Assembly (NCBI GenBank): GCA_963759175.1
Contig: CAVWXP010000010.1
Span: forward strand, 186,001-250,000
Direction of reading: 5' to 3'
Length of the DNA stretch: 64,000 bases
Source: SZUA-442 sp963759175
GTDB lineage: Bacteria; Actinomycetota; Acidimicrobiia; Spongiisociales; UBA5794
Shown here: piece by piece, positions 26,812-34,699 of the stretch
How positions within the stretch are numbered: position 1 is the stretch's first letter
Layout: every line of letters begins with the position of its first letter
The notes under the pieces: model-generated
The model's database searches: none
What the model was told of the DNA's origin: nothing
What the model saw: the letters and a program-made list of their open reading frames with translations, nothing else
Made by a program: the position numbers and the translations under genes

Positions 26812-26840
26812 ACGATACCGCAGCGGACGCCAATGGTCAA
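26812..26840 (-). promoter_or_regulatory. Promoter of rpoBC
   Basis: Minus-strand TTGACC (26835-26840) and TATCGT (26812-26817) are separated by exactly 17 bp, a near-consensus housekeeping promoter, giving a leader of about 150 nt. Confidence 0.75.
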
Positions 26841-26926
26841 CCATTCGAGTCGGTGTCCGGTTCACGGTTCATCGTTCCTTTCGCCTCCGTGGCGATCGAA
26901 CCGTGGACCATGGACGCCCATGCGCG

Positions 26927-26932
26927 TAGCGT
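26927..26932 (+). promoter_or_regulatory. Leaderless-type -10 (TAGCGT) for the hydrolase gene
   Basis: TAGCGT ends 6 nt before the ATG at 26939. Confidence 0.5.
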
Positions 26933-26938
26933 GGGGCC

Positions 26939-27736
26939 ATGGGGTCCTCGGTCGGGCACACGTCCAATGGTTTGCCGTTCCTCGCGTTCGGGGACGGACC
27001 GCCGTTGGTCGTCTTCCCCGGACTGACGATGACGAACGAGGTGCCCAAGGGCGCCGATCGGTACTTCCAGGTGCGGATGTTCCGCGTCCTCGCCCGACAC
27101 CACCGGATCCATGTGCTCGCCCGTCGTCCGGGACTCGCGCGGGGCACCGACATGGCCGACCTTGCTCGCGACTACGCCGAGGCGATCCGCTGCGACATCG
27201 GTGGCCCGGTGCCGTTGGTGGGGACATCGACGGGAGGGTCGGTGGCCCTCCAGTTCGCGGTCGACCATCCCGACCTCGTCCGCCGCCTCGTCGTCGTGGC
27301 AGCCGGATCCCGACTGTCCGACCGCGGTCGCGCGGTGCAACGAGCGTTCGGATACCTCATCCTCGCCGGTGAGCATCGGACCGCGTGGAGCATCTTCGGA
27401 CGCTCACTCGTCGCGACCCCACCGGCGAAGTTCGCTCTGTCGACGCTGCTGTGGTCGCTCGGACCCACGCTGTCGCCGGATGACCCGTCGGACATGCTGG
27501 TGACCCTCGATGCCGAGGATCGATTCGACATCACGGATCGTCTCTGTTCGATCGGGGCAGCGACCCTCATCATCGGCGGCGACCACGACGAGCTGAACTC
27601 CGCTGCGATCCTGCGGGACACGGCCGATCGTATACCGTCGGGTCGATCGATCATCCTGCCCGGCAAGGGTCACGTCCGAGCGGCGGGGAGCGGCAGGACG
27701 ATCCGGCACCTCACGGAGTTCATCCTCGAAGGGTGA
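26939..27736 (+). CDS. Alpha/beta-fold hydrolase
   Basis: A 265-residue alpha/beta hydrolase. The catalytic triad is readable: nucleophile Ser97 in VGTSTGGSVAL, acid in LIIGGDHDELN, and His in PGKGHVRAAG. The lid region is short. It is a generic esterase/lipase-type enzyme of unknown substrate. The ATG at 26939 has a TAGCGT 6 nt upstream and no Shine-Dalgarno. It converges on the methyltransferase gene with a 3-nt gap and is divergent from rpoB. Confidence 0.8.
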   Translation: MGSSVGHTSNGLPFLAFGDGPPLVVFPGLTMTNEVPKGADRYFQVRMFRVLARHHRIHVLARRPGLARGTDMADLARDYAEAIRCDIGGPVPLVGTSTGGSVALQFAVDHPDLVRRLVVVAAGSRLSDRGRAVQRAFGYLILAGEHRTAWSIFGRSLVATPPAKFALSTLLWSLGPTLSPDDPSDMLVTLDAEDRFDITDRLCSIGAATLIIGGDHDELNSAAILRDTADRIPSGRSIILPGKGHVRAAGSGRTIRHLTEFILEG

Positions 27737-27739
27737 GTG

Positions 27740-28567
27740 TCAGGAGTCCGTAGCGACCGGGGTGTGGGCGAGGGCGAGCAGGTGAGGGCCGATGCCGAGC
27801 AGGGACGGCTCCTCTTCCACCCGGCCGATGAGGTCGAGCAGAATCGCTCGGCGATGCGGATCCATCCAGTCACCGGCGAGACCCGGAAGCGCTCCGAGCA
27901 CCGACTCGACGGCGACGATGCGCACGTCCTCGAGACCGGCCTCCTCGAGTTCCGATCGCAGCTCGTCGGGATGGTGGAAGAAGGCCGTCGTGAAATAGTC
28001 GCGGCCGGGTACGTTGCGATGCTGCCCTTCATCGAGGTCGCGTTCGATGACGGAGCGGAACTCGGGAACGTGGTATTCGTCCTGCGTCAGCCCTGAGAAC
28101 AAGGAGGCGAATCGCGAGATCGCCGCAACCACGACGCGGCCCGCGGGTCGGCAGACTCGGATGGCCTCGGTCAGGGCGAGGAGTCTGTCGGATCGTTCGG
28201 GCAGGTGATACAGCGGCCCCAGCAGCAACACGACGTCGTAGAGGTCGGTCGGATCCCCGAGGGATCGGGCATCGCCGACCCGTGCCGAGAATGCATCCCG
28301 ATCACCGAGGGCCGCCTCGGCCTGCTCGACGTGAAGCGGCACCGGATCGACGAGTTCGACCGTATGCCCGTCATCGAGTAGCCACTCGGCGTGGATCCCG
28401 CTGGCGCCGCCGACATCGAGGATCCGCAGGTTGCGACCGTGGAGCTCGCGGCGGATCAGTTCTCGGGTTCGGATCAACTCGAGTTCGTTCAGGCCCGACC
28501 GTAGCCGGGCGTCCTCGTCCCAGTCGGCCTCGTAGTACCGCTGGATGTCGTGATCGAGTTCGGCCAT
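27740..28567 (-). CDS. Class I SAM-dependent methyltransferase
   Basis: A 275-residue protein with a Rossmann-type methyltransferase fold: motif I LRILDVGGASGIHAEWLL, motif II VELVDPVPLHVEQ, motif IV YDVVLLLGPLYHL and post-motif ALTEAIRVCRPAGRVVVAA. The substrate is unknown; the LLGPLYHL type occurs in small-molecule methyltransferases. The ATG at 28567 is chosen over 28603 because TAGAGT lies 7 nt upstream and the protein starts MAELDHDIQRYYE as in homologues. Confidence 0.8.
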   Translation of the reverse strand: MAELDHDIQRYYEADWDEDARLRSGLNELELIRTRELIRRELHGRNLRILDVGGASGIHAEWLLDDGHTVELVDPVPLHVEQAEAALGDRDAFSARVGDARSLGDPTDLYDVVLLLGPLYHLPERSDRLLALTEAIRVCRPAGRVVVAAISRFASLFSGLTQDEYHVPEFRSVIERDLDEGQHRNVPGRDYFTTAFFHHPDELRSELEEAGLEDVRIVAVESVLGALPGLAGDWMDPHRRAILLDLIGRVEEEPSLLGIGPHLLALAHTPVATDS

Positions 28568-28574
28568 CCGTCCG

Positions 28575-28580
28575 ACTCTA
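28575..28580 (-). promoter_or_regulatory. Leaderless-type -10 (TAGAGT) for the methyltransferase
   Basis: TAGAGT on the minus strand ends 7 nt before the ATG at 28567. Confidence 0.4.
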
Positions 28581-28620
28581 CGAAGACTCGCCTCGCTGGC
28601 CAAGCGACCATGCGAGAAGC

Positions 28621-28657
28621 GCGTGAGACCCCGGGGGCCGACCCCGGGGTCTCACGC
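28621..28657. terminator. Strong hairpin downstream of rplL
   Basis: A perfect 16-bp inverted repeat (28621-28636 with 28642-28657, 5-nt loop) lies 60 nt past the rplL stop and also upstream of the methyltransferase promoter. There is no U-tract, but the stem is very stable. Confidence 0.65.
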
Positions 28658-28716
28658 TCGTGTACCTGCCCTCGCAACGGAGCGCCGATACGGCGGCGAA
28701 AGTCGCCGCCTCGTTG

Positions 28717-29106
28717 CTACTTCAGCTCGACGCTGCCGCCAGCACCTTCGATGGCTTCCTTGGCCTTCTCGGCCGTCTCCTTGTCGACACCCTCGAGGAT
28801 GTTCGACGGAGCACTATCGACGAGCTCCTTGGCTTCCTTGAGACCGAGGCTCGTGAGTCCACGGACCTCTTTGATCACCTGGATCTTCTTCTCACCGGCG
28901 CCCGTGAGCACCACGTCGAACTCGTCCTTCTCTTCCTCGGCAGCTGCACCGGCATCGCCGGCGCCCGGAGCCATCGCGGCAACCGCCACCGGTGCGGCAG
29001 CAGTCACCTCGAACTTCTCCTCGAATGCCTTGAGGAACTCCGAGAGCTCGAGGACGGTCATCTCCTCGAAGGTCTCGAGCAACTTCTCAGTTGTCGTCTT
29101 CGCCAT
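28717..29106 (-). CDS. rplL: 50S ribosomal protein L7/L12
   Basis: The stalk protein that recruits translation GTPases. The 129-residue product has the dimerising N-domain (MAKTTTEKLLETFEEMTVLE), an Ala-rich hinge and the C-terminal factor-binding domain (KIQVIKEVRGLTSLGLKEAK). The ATG at 29106 gives the usual N-terminus; the ATG at 29112, overlapping the rplJ stop as ATGA and closer to GAGGAG, would add Met-Ile. It is the last gene of the rplJL unit. Confidence 0.96.
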   Translation of the reverse strand: MAKTTTEKLLETFEEMTVLELSEFLKAFEEKFEVTAAAPVAVAAMAPGAGDAGAAAEEEKDEFDVVLTGAGEKKIQVIKEVRGLTSLGLKEAKELVDSAPSNILEGVDKETAEKAKEAIEGAGGSVELK

Positions 29107-29108
29107 GA

Positions 29109-29897
29109 TCATTTCTCCTCGGCGTCGTCGGACGCCTCTTCTTGTTCGTCTTCGGTGTCGTCGTCTTCGGTTGCCTCGGCGGCAGCCTCGACGGTCGCAT
29201 CGGAATCGTCTTCGGTCTCGGCATCGTCGTCCGCCCCGGCATCCACGTCCTGCGTGGGTGCCTGCGCGTCCGGCTCGGGTGCAGCGTCATCCGCCTCGGC
29301 CTCGGGAGCAGCACCTGCTGCCTCGTCGACGACGGATTCGTCAACGGCGGGTGCCGCTTCGGACGCAACCGATGGCGCCTCGGCTTCCTTCTTCTCCAGC
29401 AACTGCTGGAGCACGGAGGCCGTGTTGCGCGGCAGGGCAGCCATCAGACCCGCGAGGTTCGCCATCGGTGCCTTCATGGCCCCGGCGAGCTTTGCGAGGA
29501 GGACCTCGCGTGGCTCGATCTCGGCGAGTTCGGAGATCTTCTCCGGTGACAGGTACTCCGCGCCGAGCAATCCGCCCTTCACGTTGAACACCTCGTGGTC
29601 CTTGGCGAAGTCCTTCAGGACCTTCGCCGCACCCACGGGATCCCCGTCGGCGAATGCCATCCCGGTCGGACCGAGGAGGAGTTCGTCGAGGGACTCGATG
29701 TCGAGGGCATCGGTTGCCCGGCGGGCGAGGGTCATCTTGACGACCTTGAACTCGGCCCCGTTGGCACGAAGGGCCCGCCTGAGTTGCTGCTGAGCCTTGA
29801 CCGAAAGACCGGCGTACTCGGCGAGGAACACGGCTTGTGCCCCTTCGATACGCTCTTTGATTTCAGCGACAGCCTGGACCTTCTCGGGTCGTGGCAT
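29109..29897 (-). CDS. rplJ: 50S ribosomal protein L10 with acidic C-terminal extension
   Basis: L10 anchors the L7/L12 stalk. Residues 1-~175 are a normal L10 (MPRPEKVQAVAEIKERIEG, LLGPTGMAFADGDPVGAAKV, stalk-binding helix ending NTASVLQQLLEKKEAEA). The protein is 262 residues against a usual 165-180; the extra ~85 are Ala/Asp/Glu-rich (ADDDAETEDDSDATVEAAAE) and end SDDAEEK. Good ribosome-binding site GAGGAGG upstream. An L10-leader-type RNA precedes it. Confidence 0.95.
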   Translation of the reverse strand: MPRPEKVQAVAEIKERIEGAQAVFLAEYAGLSVKAQQQLRRALRANGAEFKVVKMTLARRATDALDIESLDELLLGPTGMAFADGDPVGAAKVLKDFAKDHEVFNVKGGLLGAEYLSPEKISELAEIEPREVLLAKLAGAMKAPMANLAGLMAALPRNTASVLQQLLEKKEAEAPSVASEAAPAVDESVVDEAAGAAPEAEADDAAPEPDAQAPTQDVDAGADDDAETEDDSDATVEAAAEATEDDDTEDEQEEASDDAEEK

Positions 29898-29904
29898 GTG
29901 TCGT

Positions 29905-30010
29905 CCTCCTCAACGGACTCTCGTCTTGCGACCCCATCGAGCCCTGAAACGATCAAAGCCCCCGACGCAAGACGTACAGGAGCTTCCTTGGAGGATCGGC
30001 CTGCGTTGGA
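29905..30010 (-). promoter_or_regulatory. L10-type leader RNA (autoregulatory)
   Basis: In the rplJ 5' region CGTCTTGCG (29922-29930) and CGCAAGACG (29966-29974) form a perfect 9-bp outer stem enclosing ~35 nt just ahead of the rplJ ribosome-binding site. Position and shape match the known L10 leader, to which the L10-L7/L12 complex binds to repress translation. I could not test the kink-turn. Confidence 0.6.
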
Positions 30011-30091
30011 TGCTTATGCCCTCGGAGGGCCCCAACGGTCTCGGGTCGGTATGAGGTTGTTGGGCGATGCTACCCGCCTACGGCGGTTAGC

Positions 30092-30170
30092 GAGCTTTGA
30101 GCTTCTGAGCCTTGAGCTTTGAGTTGAGCGCTCATGGCTCAGAACTCAGAACTCAAAACTCACAGCTCAG
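30092..30170 (-). repeat. Heptad inverted repeat in the rplA-rplJ spacer
   Basis: The plus strand reads as several GAGCTTT/GAGCCTT words (30092-30129), a short centre, then CTCAGAA/CTCAAAA words (30137-30170). The halves are imperfect reverse complements, so the RNA can form a ~35-bp imperfect hairpin. On the minus strand it contains GAGCTGTGAG, shared with the elements at 31273-31363 and 34967-35040. It lies in the 620-bp gap 29898-30517, whose rest (30171-30469) shows no gene; the rplJ promoter must lie in this gap but I could not place it. Confidence 0.6.
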
Positions 30171-30469
30171 AAATCGATAGCGCGGGGAGCGCTGGCGGAG
30201 GCGGTGGTCCATTGAGGTTCGAGAAGACGGCGGGCCAGGAAGCCATCAACTCGCTGTGTCACTCCGGATGGTCGGGGTAGGGGCCGACCTGCGTGGTCCG
30301 AAGCGCCAGTACCACCTCGAGACGGTGGTGGATCGCCTCTGTTTGCCTTCCTCCAACGCTCCCCTGCTATCTGATTCGTATGCTCGCCGTGCACGTCGGC
30401 GATGTCAACCCATAATCAGGAAGCCAGGTCACTGAAGACCGGTCAGCAGCGGCAAACGGACCAGAACGC

Positions 30470-30499
30470 GAAAAAACGGCGCGTACGAGCTCGCGCCGT
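30470..30499 (-). terminator. Intrinsic terminator of the rplK-rplA unit
   Basis: On the minus strand ACGGCGCG pairs with CGCGCCGT (30492-30499 with 30476-30483) and is followed directly by six T residues (30476-30471). It sits 18 nt after the rplA stop, so rplJL must have its own promoter. Confidence 0.8.
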
Positions 30500-30517
30500 C
30501 CCTTCGTGGGTGGCCTG

Positions 30518-31228
30518 TCAGACCCTCGACTTGAGAAGGTCCTCGACGGCCACCGTATCGATCTTGATGCCCGGACCCATCGTGGATGACACCGCGATGC
30601 GCTGGATGTACTTCCCCTTCGACGATGCAGGCCGTGCCCGCCTGATCTCCTGAGAGATCTCTGCGAAGTTGTCGATCAGCTTGTCGGGTTCGAACGACAC
30701 ACGACCAATGGGCACGTGCACGTTCCCGTACCGGTCGTTGCGATACTCGACCCGGCCGGCCTTGAACGCCTGCACGGTTGCCGCGACATCCTTGGTCACG
30801 GTGCCCGACTTGGGGTTCGGCATGAGGCCACGCGGTCCCAGGACCTGTCCGAGCTTGCCGACGATCGGCATCATGTCTGGCGTGGCGATGGTGACGTCCC
30901 AGTCGAGGTCCCTGCCTGCAGCGATCTCGTCGGCGAGGTCCTGGCCACCGACGATGTCGGCTCCGGCTTCCTCGGCGTCCTTCAGCTGGTCGTTGGCGAA
31001 CACGGCGATCCGTACGTCCTTGCCGGTTCCGTGGGGAAGCGAGACGGTTCCACGGACGATCTGATCGGCCTGCCTCGGGTCGATCCCGAGTTGGAACACG
31101 ACGTCGATCGACTCGTCGAACTTCGCGTAGGCGAGCGTCTTGACGAGGTCGACGGCGTCGACGGGGGTGTACAAGGCGTCCTTGTCGTAGCGACGATCGA
31201 CATCGGCACGTTTCTTGGCAATGGCCAT
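30518..31228 (-). CDS. rplA: 50S ribosomal protein L1
   Basis: L1 forms the mobile E-site stalk. The 236-residue product starts MAIAKKRADVDRRYDKDALY and contains the L1 signature LGPRGLMPNPKSGTVTKDVA and the C-terminal SSTMGPGIKIDT. The start at 31228 follows GAAAGGAA; an earlier in-frame ATG (31336) would lie in the repeat spacer and is rejected. It is separated from rplK by a 137-nt spacer with an inverted repeat. Confidence 0.96.
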   Translation of the reverse strand: MAIAKKRADVDRRYDKDALYTPVDAVDLVKTLAYAKFDESIDVVFQLGIDPRQADQIVRGTVSLPHGTGKDVRIAVFANDQLKDAEEAGADIVGGQDLADEIAAGRDLDWDVTIATPDMMPIVGKLGQVLGPRGLMPNPKSGTVTKDVAATVQAFKAGRVEYRNDRYGNVHVPIGRVSFEPDKLIDNFAEISQEIRRARPASSKGKYIQRIAVSSTMGPGIKIDTVAVEDLLKSRV

Positions 31229-31272
31229 GATGATTCCTTTCGTGGTGTAACGGACCCGGGGCCCTTCCACTA

Positions 31273-31363
31273 TGAGGAGCCTTGAGTTCTGAGCCTTGAG
31301 CAACGAGTCACCGGAACGAGGCCGGGACCCACTCACAGCTCAGAGCTCAGAGCTCAGAGCTCT
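31273..31363 (-). repeat. Heptad inverted repeat in the rplK-rplA spacer
   Basis: Starting 3 nt after the rplK stop, the RNA has tandem TGAGCTC words (right arm 31331-31363) and, after a GC-rich centre, GCTCAAG/GCTCAGA words (left arm 31273-31300), able to pair. It shares AGCTGTGAG with the elements at 30092-30170 and 34967-35040. No gene is present here. Confidence 0.6.
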
Positions 31364-31365
31364 AT

Positions 31366-31797
31366 TCATGCGTCGACGACGACCAGACCCATCGATCGGG
31401 CGGTGCCCTCGATGATCAGCATGGCGTTGTCGATGTCGTTGGCGTTCAGGTCAGGCATCTTGGTCTCGGCGATCTCCTTGACCTGTGCCTTCGTGACGGT
31501 CCCGACCTTCTCCTTGTGGGGAACGCCGGATCCCTTCTCGATCTTGGCCGCCTGGCGCAGGAGCACGGCTGCTGGCGGTGTCTTGGTGACGAAGGTGAAC
31601 GAACGATCCTCGTAGATCGAGATCTCGACGGGGATGATCGTCCCGGACTGCGCCTGTGTTGCGTTGTTGTACGCCTGGACGAAGTCCATGATGTTCACAC
31701 CGTGCTGGCCGAGTGCAGGACCCACAGGCGGAGCTGGGCTTGCCGCTCCCGCGGGGATCTGCAACTTGAGCACGGTCATGAGTTTCTTGCGGCCCAT
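31366..31797 (-). CDS. rplK: 50S ribosomal protein L11
   Basis: L11 binds the GTPase-associated rRNA with L10. The 143-residue product carries LKLQIPAGAASPAPPVGPAL, GQHGVNIMDFVQAYN and the C-terminal DLNANDIDNAMLIIEGTARS. Length is typical. It lies 16 nt after nusG. Confidence 0.96.
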   Translation of the reverse strand: MGRKKLMTVLKLQIPAGAASPAPPVGPALGQHGVNIMDFVQAYNNATQAQSGTIIPVEISIYEDRSFTFVTKTPPAAVLLRQAAKIEKGSGVPHKEKVGTVTKAQVKEIAETKMPDLNANDIDNAMLIIEGTARSMGLVVVDA

Positions 31798-31813
31798 GGT
31801 TCAGTTCCTTGAT

Positions 31814-32437
31814 TCAGTACTTGATGATCTGGTCGAAGTTGAGTTCGACCGGCGTCTCACGACCAAAGATGTCGACGAGCACTCGGACCTTCGACTGGTC
31901 GATGTTGATGTCCTCGATGACGCCGTTGAAGTCTGCAAACGGTCCTTCGACGACCCGGACGGTCTCGCCGACTTCCCACGCAGGCTTGAAGGTCGGCTTG
32001 TCCTTCTTGGTGCCCTCTTCCTTCTCGACACCGAGGATTCGTTCGACCTCGCGCCTCGACAGTGGGCTGGGCTTGGTGCCCGATCCGACGAAACCCGTCA
32101 CGTTCGGCGTGTTGCGCACGGCGTACCACGAGTCGTCGTCCATGTACATGCGCACGAGCACGTAGCCGGGGAACTTCTTGCGTTCCACGGTGACCTTCTT
32201 GCCGTTCTTGTACTCGACGACATCCTCCATCGGGATGACGACATCGAAGACCTTGTCCTCCATGTGCATCGAGCGGACCCGGGTCTCGAGGTTCGCCTTG
32301 ACCTTGTTCTCGTAGCCCGAGTACGAATGGATCACGTACCACGCACCCGGCAGGTCGTAGGGGCTCAGCGGTTTGGGTTCGACGATCTCCTCGACGACGT
32401 CGACCTCGGTCACGATGTCTTCCACGGTATCGGCCAT
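31814..32437 (-). CDS. nusG: Transcription termination/antitermination factor NusG
   Basis: NusG links RNA polymerase to Rho or the ribosome. The 207-residue product has a ~30-residue acidic N-terminal extension, then the NGN domain (AWYVIHSYSGYENKVKANLE, KFPGYVLVRMYMDDDSW) and the KOW domain (VGETVRVVEGPFADFNGVIE). The start overlaps the secE stop as TGATG. Acidic extensions are usual in actinobacterial NusG. Confidence 0.95.
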   Translation of the reverse strand: MADTVEDIVTEVDVVEEIVEPKPLSPYDLPGAWYVIHSYSGYENKVKANLETRVRSMHMEDKVFDVVIPMEDVVEYKNGKKVTVERKKFPGYVLVRMYMDDDSWYAVRNTPNVTGFVGSGTKPSPLSRREVERILGVEKEEGTKKDKPTFKPAWEVGETVRVVEGPFADFNGVIEDINIDQSKVRVLVDIFGRETPVELNFDQIIKY

Positions 32438-32739
32438 CAGGTGATCGCATCCAGGACGGAAATGACGAGCTTGTTGAAGCCCCAGTCCATGCCGAACACG
32501 ACGAGGGTGAGGACGGTGGTCATTCCGAACACCACGATGGAGTAGGTGGTGAGTTCCTCGCGGGTCGGCCAGTTGACCTTCTTGAGCTCGCTGCGGACTT
32601 CCTTGAAGTACTTACGTACTCGTTGGATGAGGCTGAGCTCCTCCTTCGGACCCTTCTTGCCCTGGCGCGCGCCCTCGGAGCGGCGCTTCTTCGCTCGCTC
32701 TTCTTCCTTCGCCTGGAGGCGTCGCATCTCACGGTTCAA
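32437..32739 (-). CDS. secE: Preprotein translocase subunit SecE
   Basis: SecE clamps the SecY channel. The 100-residue product has a charged N-terminus, the conserved amphipathic segment (VRSELKKVNWPTREELTTYS) and one transmembrane helix (IVVFGMTTVLTLVVFGMDW). I choose the TTG at 32739 because GAGGAG lies 7 nt upstream and it gives the N-terminus NREMRRLQAKEEE; an ATG at 32727 is the alternative. tRNA-Trp lies just upstream, the common arrangement. Confidence 0.9.
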   Translation of the reverse strand: MNREMRRLQAKEEERAKKRRSEGARQGKKGPKEELSLIQRVRKYFKEVRSELKKVNWPTREELTTYSIVVFGMTTVLTLVVFGMDWGFNKLVISVLDAIT

Positions 32740-32761
32740 GGAACTACTCCTCAGTCGTTCG

Positions 32762-32835
32762 CAGGGGTGGCGGGACTCGAACCCACAACATCCGGTTTTG
32801 GAGACCGGCGCTCTGCCAATTGGAGCTACACCCCT
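32762..32835 (-). tRNA. trnW: tRNA-Trp (CCA)
   Basis: The 74-nt gene folds as a cloverleaf with acceptor AGGGGTG/CACCCCT, anticodon stem CGGTC/ACCGG carrying CCA, T-loop TTCGAGT and discriminator G; no CCA is encoded. It is the first transcript segment of the secE-nusG-rplKA unit. Confidence 0.95.
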
Positions 32836-32860
32836 CCGGCCGGCGTGGGCCCGGTCGGGG

Positions 32861-32889
32861 AGTATATGTACCCCTCCTTGGAAGTGTAA
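32861..32889 (-). promoter_or_regulatory. Promoter of tRNA-Trp/secE-nusG-rplKA
   Basis: Minus-strand TTACAC (32884-32889) and TATACT (32861-32866) are spaced by 17 bp; the -10 ends 25 nt before the tRNA 5' end. Confidence 0.7.
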
Positions 32890-32914
32890 ACCGACTCGCC
32901 GGACTCGTGGTGGG

Positions 32915-33268
32915 TCACGCGGCTCGGTGCCGATACAACCGAACCAGCACGGCCGTACCGGCCGCGGCCGCTGTCGCAGCCGTCGCAACGGCTGCCGCGG
33001 TGACGAGATGGAGGTTCCGCTCCGCCTCCTCACCGTGTTCGGGAACCGCCCAGGGCCCGATACGGTCCATCACCCCCGGGAGGATCTCGGCAGGGGCATA
33101 CAGGGTCTCGAAGCGGAGTCGATGCATGGTCTCGCCGATCGCCCGGTGTGCCGAGAGCTCACTGCGACACGCAAAGCACCCGTCGATGTGGCGGTGCTGG
33201 CGTCCGGTGAGCCCGCTCTCCCCTCGTGTGGACAAGGTGGCGGTCACCGGCACACACCGCGCCTTCAC
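32915..33268 (-). CDS. Zinc-finger anti-sigma factor
   Basis: A 117-residue protein with a zf-HC2-type site, Cys5 plus His27-x3-Cys31-x2-Cys34 (RHIDGCFACRSELS), and a C-terminal hydrophobic helix (VTAAAVATAATAAAAGTAVL) followed by Arg residues, so a membrane anchor is likely. It begins at a GTG (33268) that overlaps the ECF sigma stop by GTGA, the standard sigma/anti-sigma arrangement. It probably sequesters that sigma factor; the signal is unknown. Confidence 0.75.
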   Translation of the reverse strand: MKARCVPVTATLSTRGESGLTGRQHRHIDGCFACRSELSAHRAIGETMHRLRFETLYAPAEILPGVMDRIGPWAVPEHGEEAERNLHLVTAAAVATAATAAAAGTAVLVRLYRHRAA

Positions 33269-33840
33269 GGGGCACCATCCTTCCACGGGCGAAGCCGCTC
33301 GCGCAGCTCCTTGCGGCCACGGTGGAGTCGCACCTTCGCTGCGGTGACCGAGATGTCGAGGTGGTCTGCGATCTCGGCATGTGACCAGTCGTAGATGTCC
33401 TTGAGCACGACGACGGATCGCACCGACGACGACAGGTCCATGAGGGCTTCCTCGATGGATGGACGTACGGCAACCGCCTCGCCAGCCCGCTCCGGTTGGA
33501 GCGCAGCCGACTCGGGTTCCGAGGCGAGGGACTCGAGCGGGTCGAGGCGTACACGGTTGCGCCTGGTGCGATGTGTCCAGGCCGTGTTCACCGTGATGCG
33601 GTGCAACCACGTCGAGAACTTCGCATCGCCACGGAACTTCGGCATGGCACGCCAGGCGCGGACGAATGCATCCTGGGTCACATCCGACGCCATGTCGCGA
33701 TCGCGCACCAATCGAACGGCCAACGTGTACACCTCGTGCTGGTGGATCCGCACGAGCTCGCCGAAGGCGTCCCGGTCACCCGAGCGGGCCTGATCGATGA
33801 GATCGTGCGGCTGTAGAGGTTCGACCCGTTCGCGTTCCAT
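33265..33840 (-). CDS. ECF-family RNA polymerase sigma factor
   Basis: A 191-residue extracytoplasmic-function sigma factor. Region 2 reads DAFGELVRIHQHEVYTLAVR through ASDVTQDAFVRAWRAMPKF and KFSTWLHRITVNTAW; region 4 reads SSSVRSVVVLKDIYDWSHAE and IADHLDISVTAAKVRLHRGR. The ATG at 33840 follows AGGAG. It lies 4 nt after the MaoC-like gene and is overlapped by the anti-sigma gene, so the three may be co-transcribed. Confidence 0.88.
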   Translation of the reverse strand: MERERVEPLQPHDLIDQARSGDRDAFGELVRIHQHEVYTLAVRLVRDRDMASDVTQDAFVRAWRAMPKFRGDAKFSTWLHRITVNTAWTHRTRRNRVRLDPLESLASEPESAALQPERAGEAVAVRPSIEEALMDLSSSVRSVVVLKDIYDWSHAEIADHLDISVTAAKVRLHRGRKELRERLRPWKDGAP

Positions 33841-33844
33841 GCCG

Positions 33845-34663
33845 TTACTCCTGTGCGGGGGCCACGGTAGCGGTGCCCGTGACGAGTGGGACGCCATCCC
33901 TGGTCAGCGACACCGAGGCCCCACCCTCGTGCGGTTCGACCGCGATCGATGCCGGTTGCCCCGGATGGAGCGCAGAACGGAACCGCACCTTGGCCGCAGC
34001 GATCGGCGCCCCGTCGCACGCGGCTGCCGCCTCCTGCATCATCCATGCGTACATCAACAGGCCGTGGACCACGGTGCCAGGCAGTCCGGAGTCGATCGCC
34101 GTGTCATGATCCCAGTGCAGCGGATTGAAGTCCCTGGTGGCCGCCGCATAGCGGACCAAGTCGTGGCGGCTGGCCGAACGCTCGGATCCCACGTCACCGG
34201 CCTTGGCCCGTGCCGCGGGCTCCGTGAACTCGGCCTCGGGAGCCGGGGCCTGTTGGTCCGACAGCACGAATGTCGATGTCGAGGTGATCACGACCTCGGT
34301 GTCGTCGCGACCCTCTGCATCGAACGTGACGAAGTACGACCCGGCACGCTCGCGTACTCGGGTGATCGTTCCCCCCATGGTGATCGTCGATCCGGCCCGG
34401 ATGGGTGCGAGGTAGGTGAACGACTGGTCGACGTGGAGAAGCGTTGCCGTGAACGGCACGACCCTCGGGTGATGGAGGAAGAGGTCGGCGACGGCGAACA
34501 GCAGGACCGATGCGAACCCTGGAGGCGCCTCGCTCCCCCAGCGGTCACCGACGTCGCCCGTGGCATCGACATAGAACGCGATCCGGTCGGCGGTCACCGA
34601 CACGGCGACGGGCCCGAGGGTTGCGTCCTGGAGGTCGAGCGGAGAGGTGATGTCGTCGAGCAT
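33845..34663 (-). CDS. Double-hotdog MaoC-like dehydratase
   Basis: A 272-residue protein with an N-terminal FAS1-type dehydratase-like hotdog (residues ~15-145) and a C-terminal MaoC domain with the hydratase motif FNPLHWDHDTAIDSGLPGTV followed by VHGLLMYAWM. Such proteins hydrate enoyl-CoA or act in mycolate/fatty-acid type steps. It may be expressed with the sigma/anti-sigma pair, an odd pairing whose meaning is unclear. A possible -10 TAGTGT lies 9 nt before the ATG. Confidence 0.75.
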   Translation of the reverse strand: MLDDITSPLDLQDATLGPVAVSVTADRIAFYVDATGDVGDRWGSEAPPGFASVLLFAVADLFLHHPRVVPFTATLLHVDQSFTYLAPIRAGSTITMGGTITRVRERAGSYFVTFDAEGRDDTEVVITSTSTFVLSDQQAPAPEAEFTEPAARAKAGDVGSERSASRHDLVRYAAATRDFNPLHWDHDTAIDSGLPGTVVHGLLMYAWMMQEAAAACDGAPIAAAKVRFRSALHPGQPASIAVEPHEGGASVSLTRDGVPLVTGTATVAPAQE

Positions 34664-34699
34664 GGCCCCCGGACACTACCGGCTCGGCCGGTGCACGCG

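Noticed and set aside
22849..27372. A 1507-residue plus-strand frame opposite rpoC/rpoB, and similar long frames opposite fusA (6381-9527) and nuoM (51283-53394)
   Set aside because: GC-rich antisense open frames with charged, repetitive translations and no recognisable domains; the minus-strand genes are certain.
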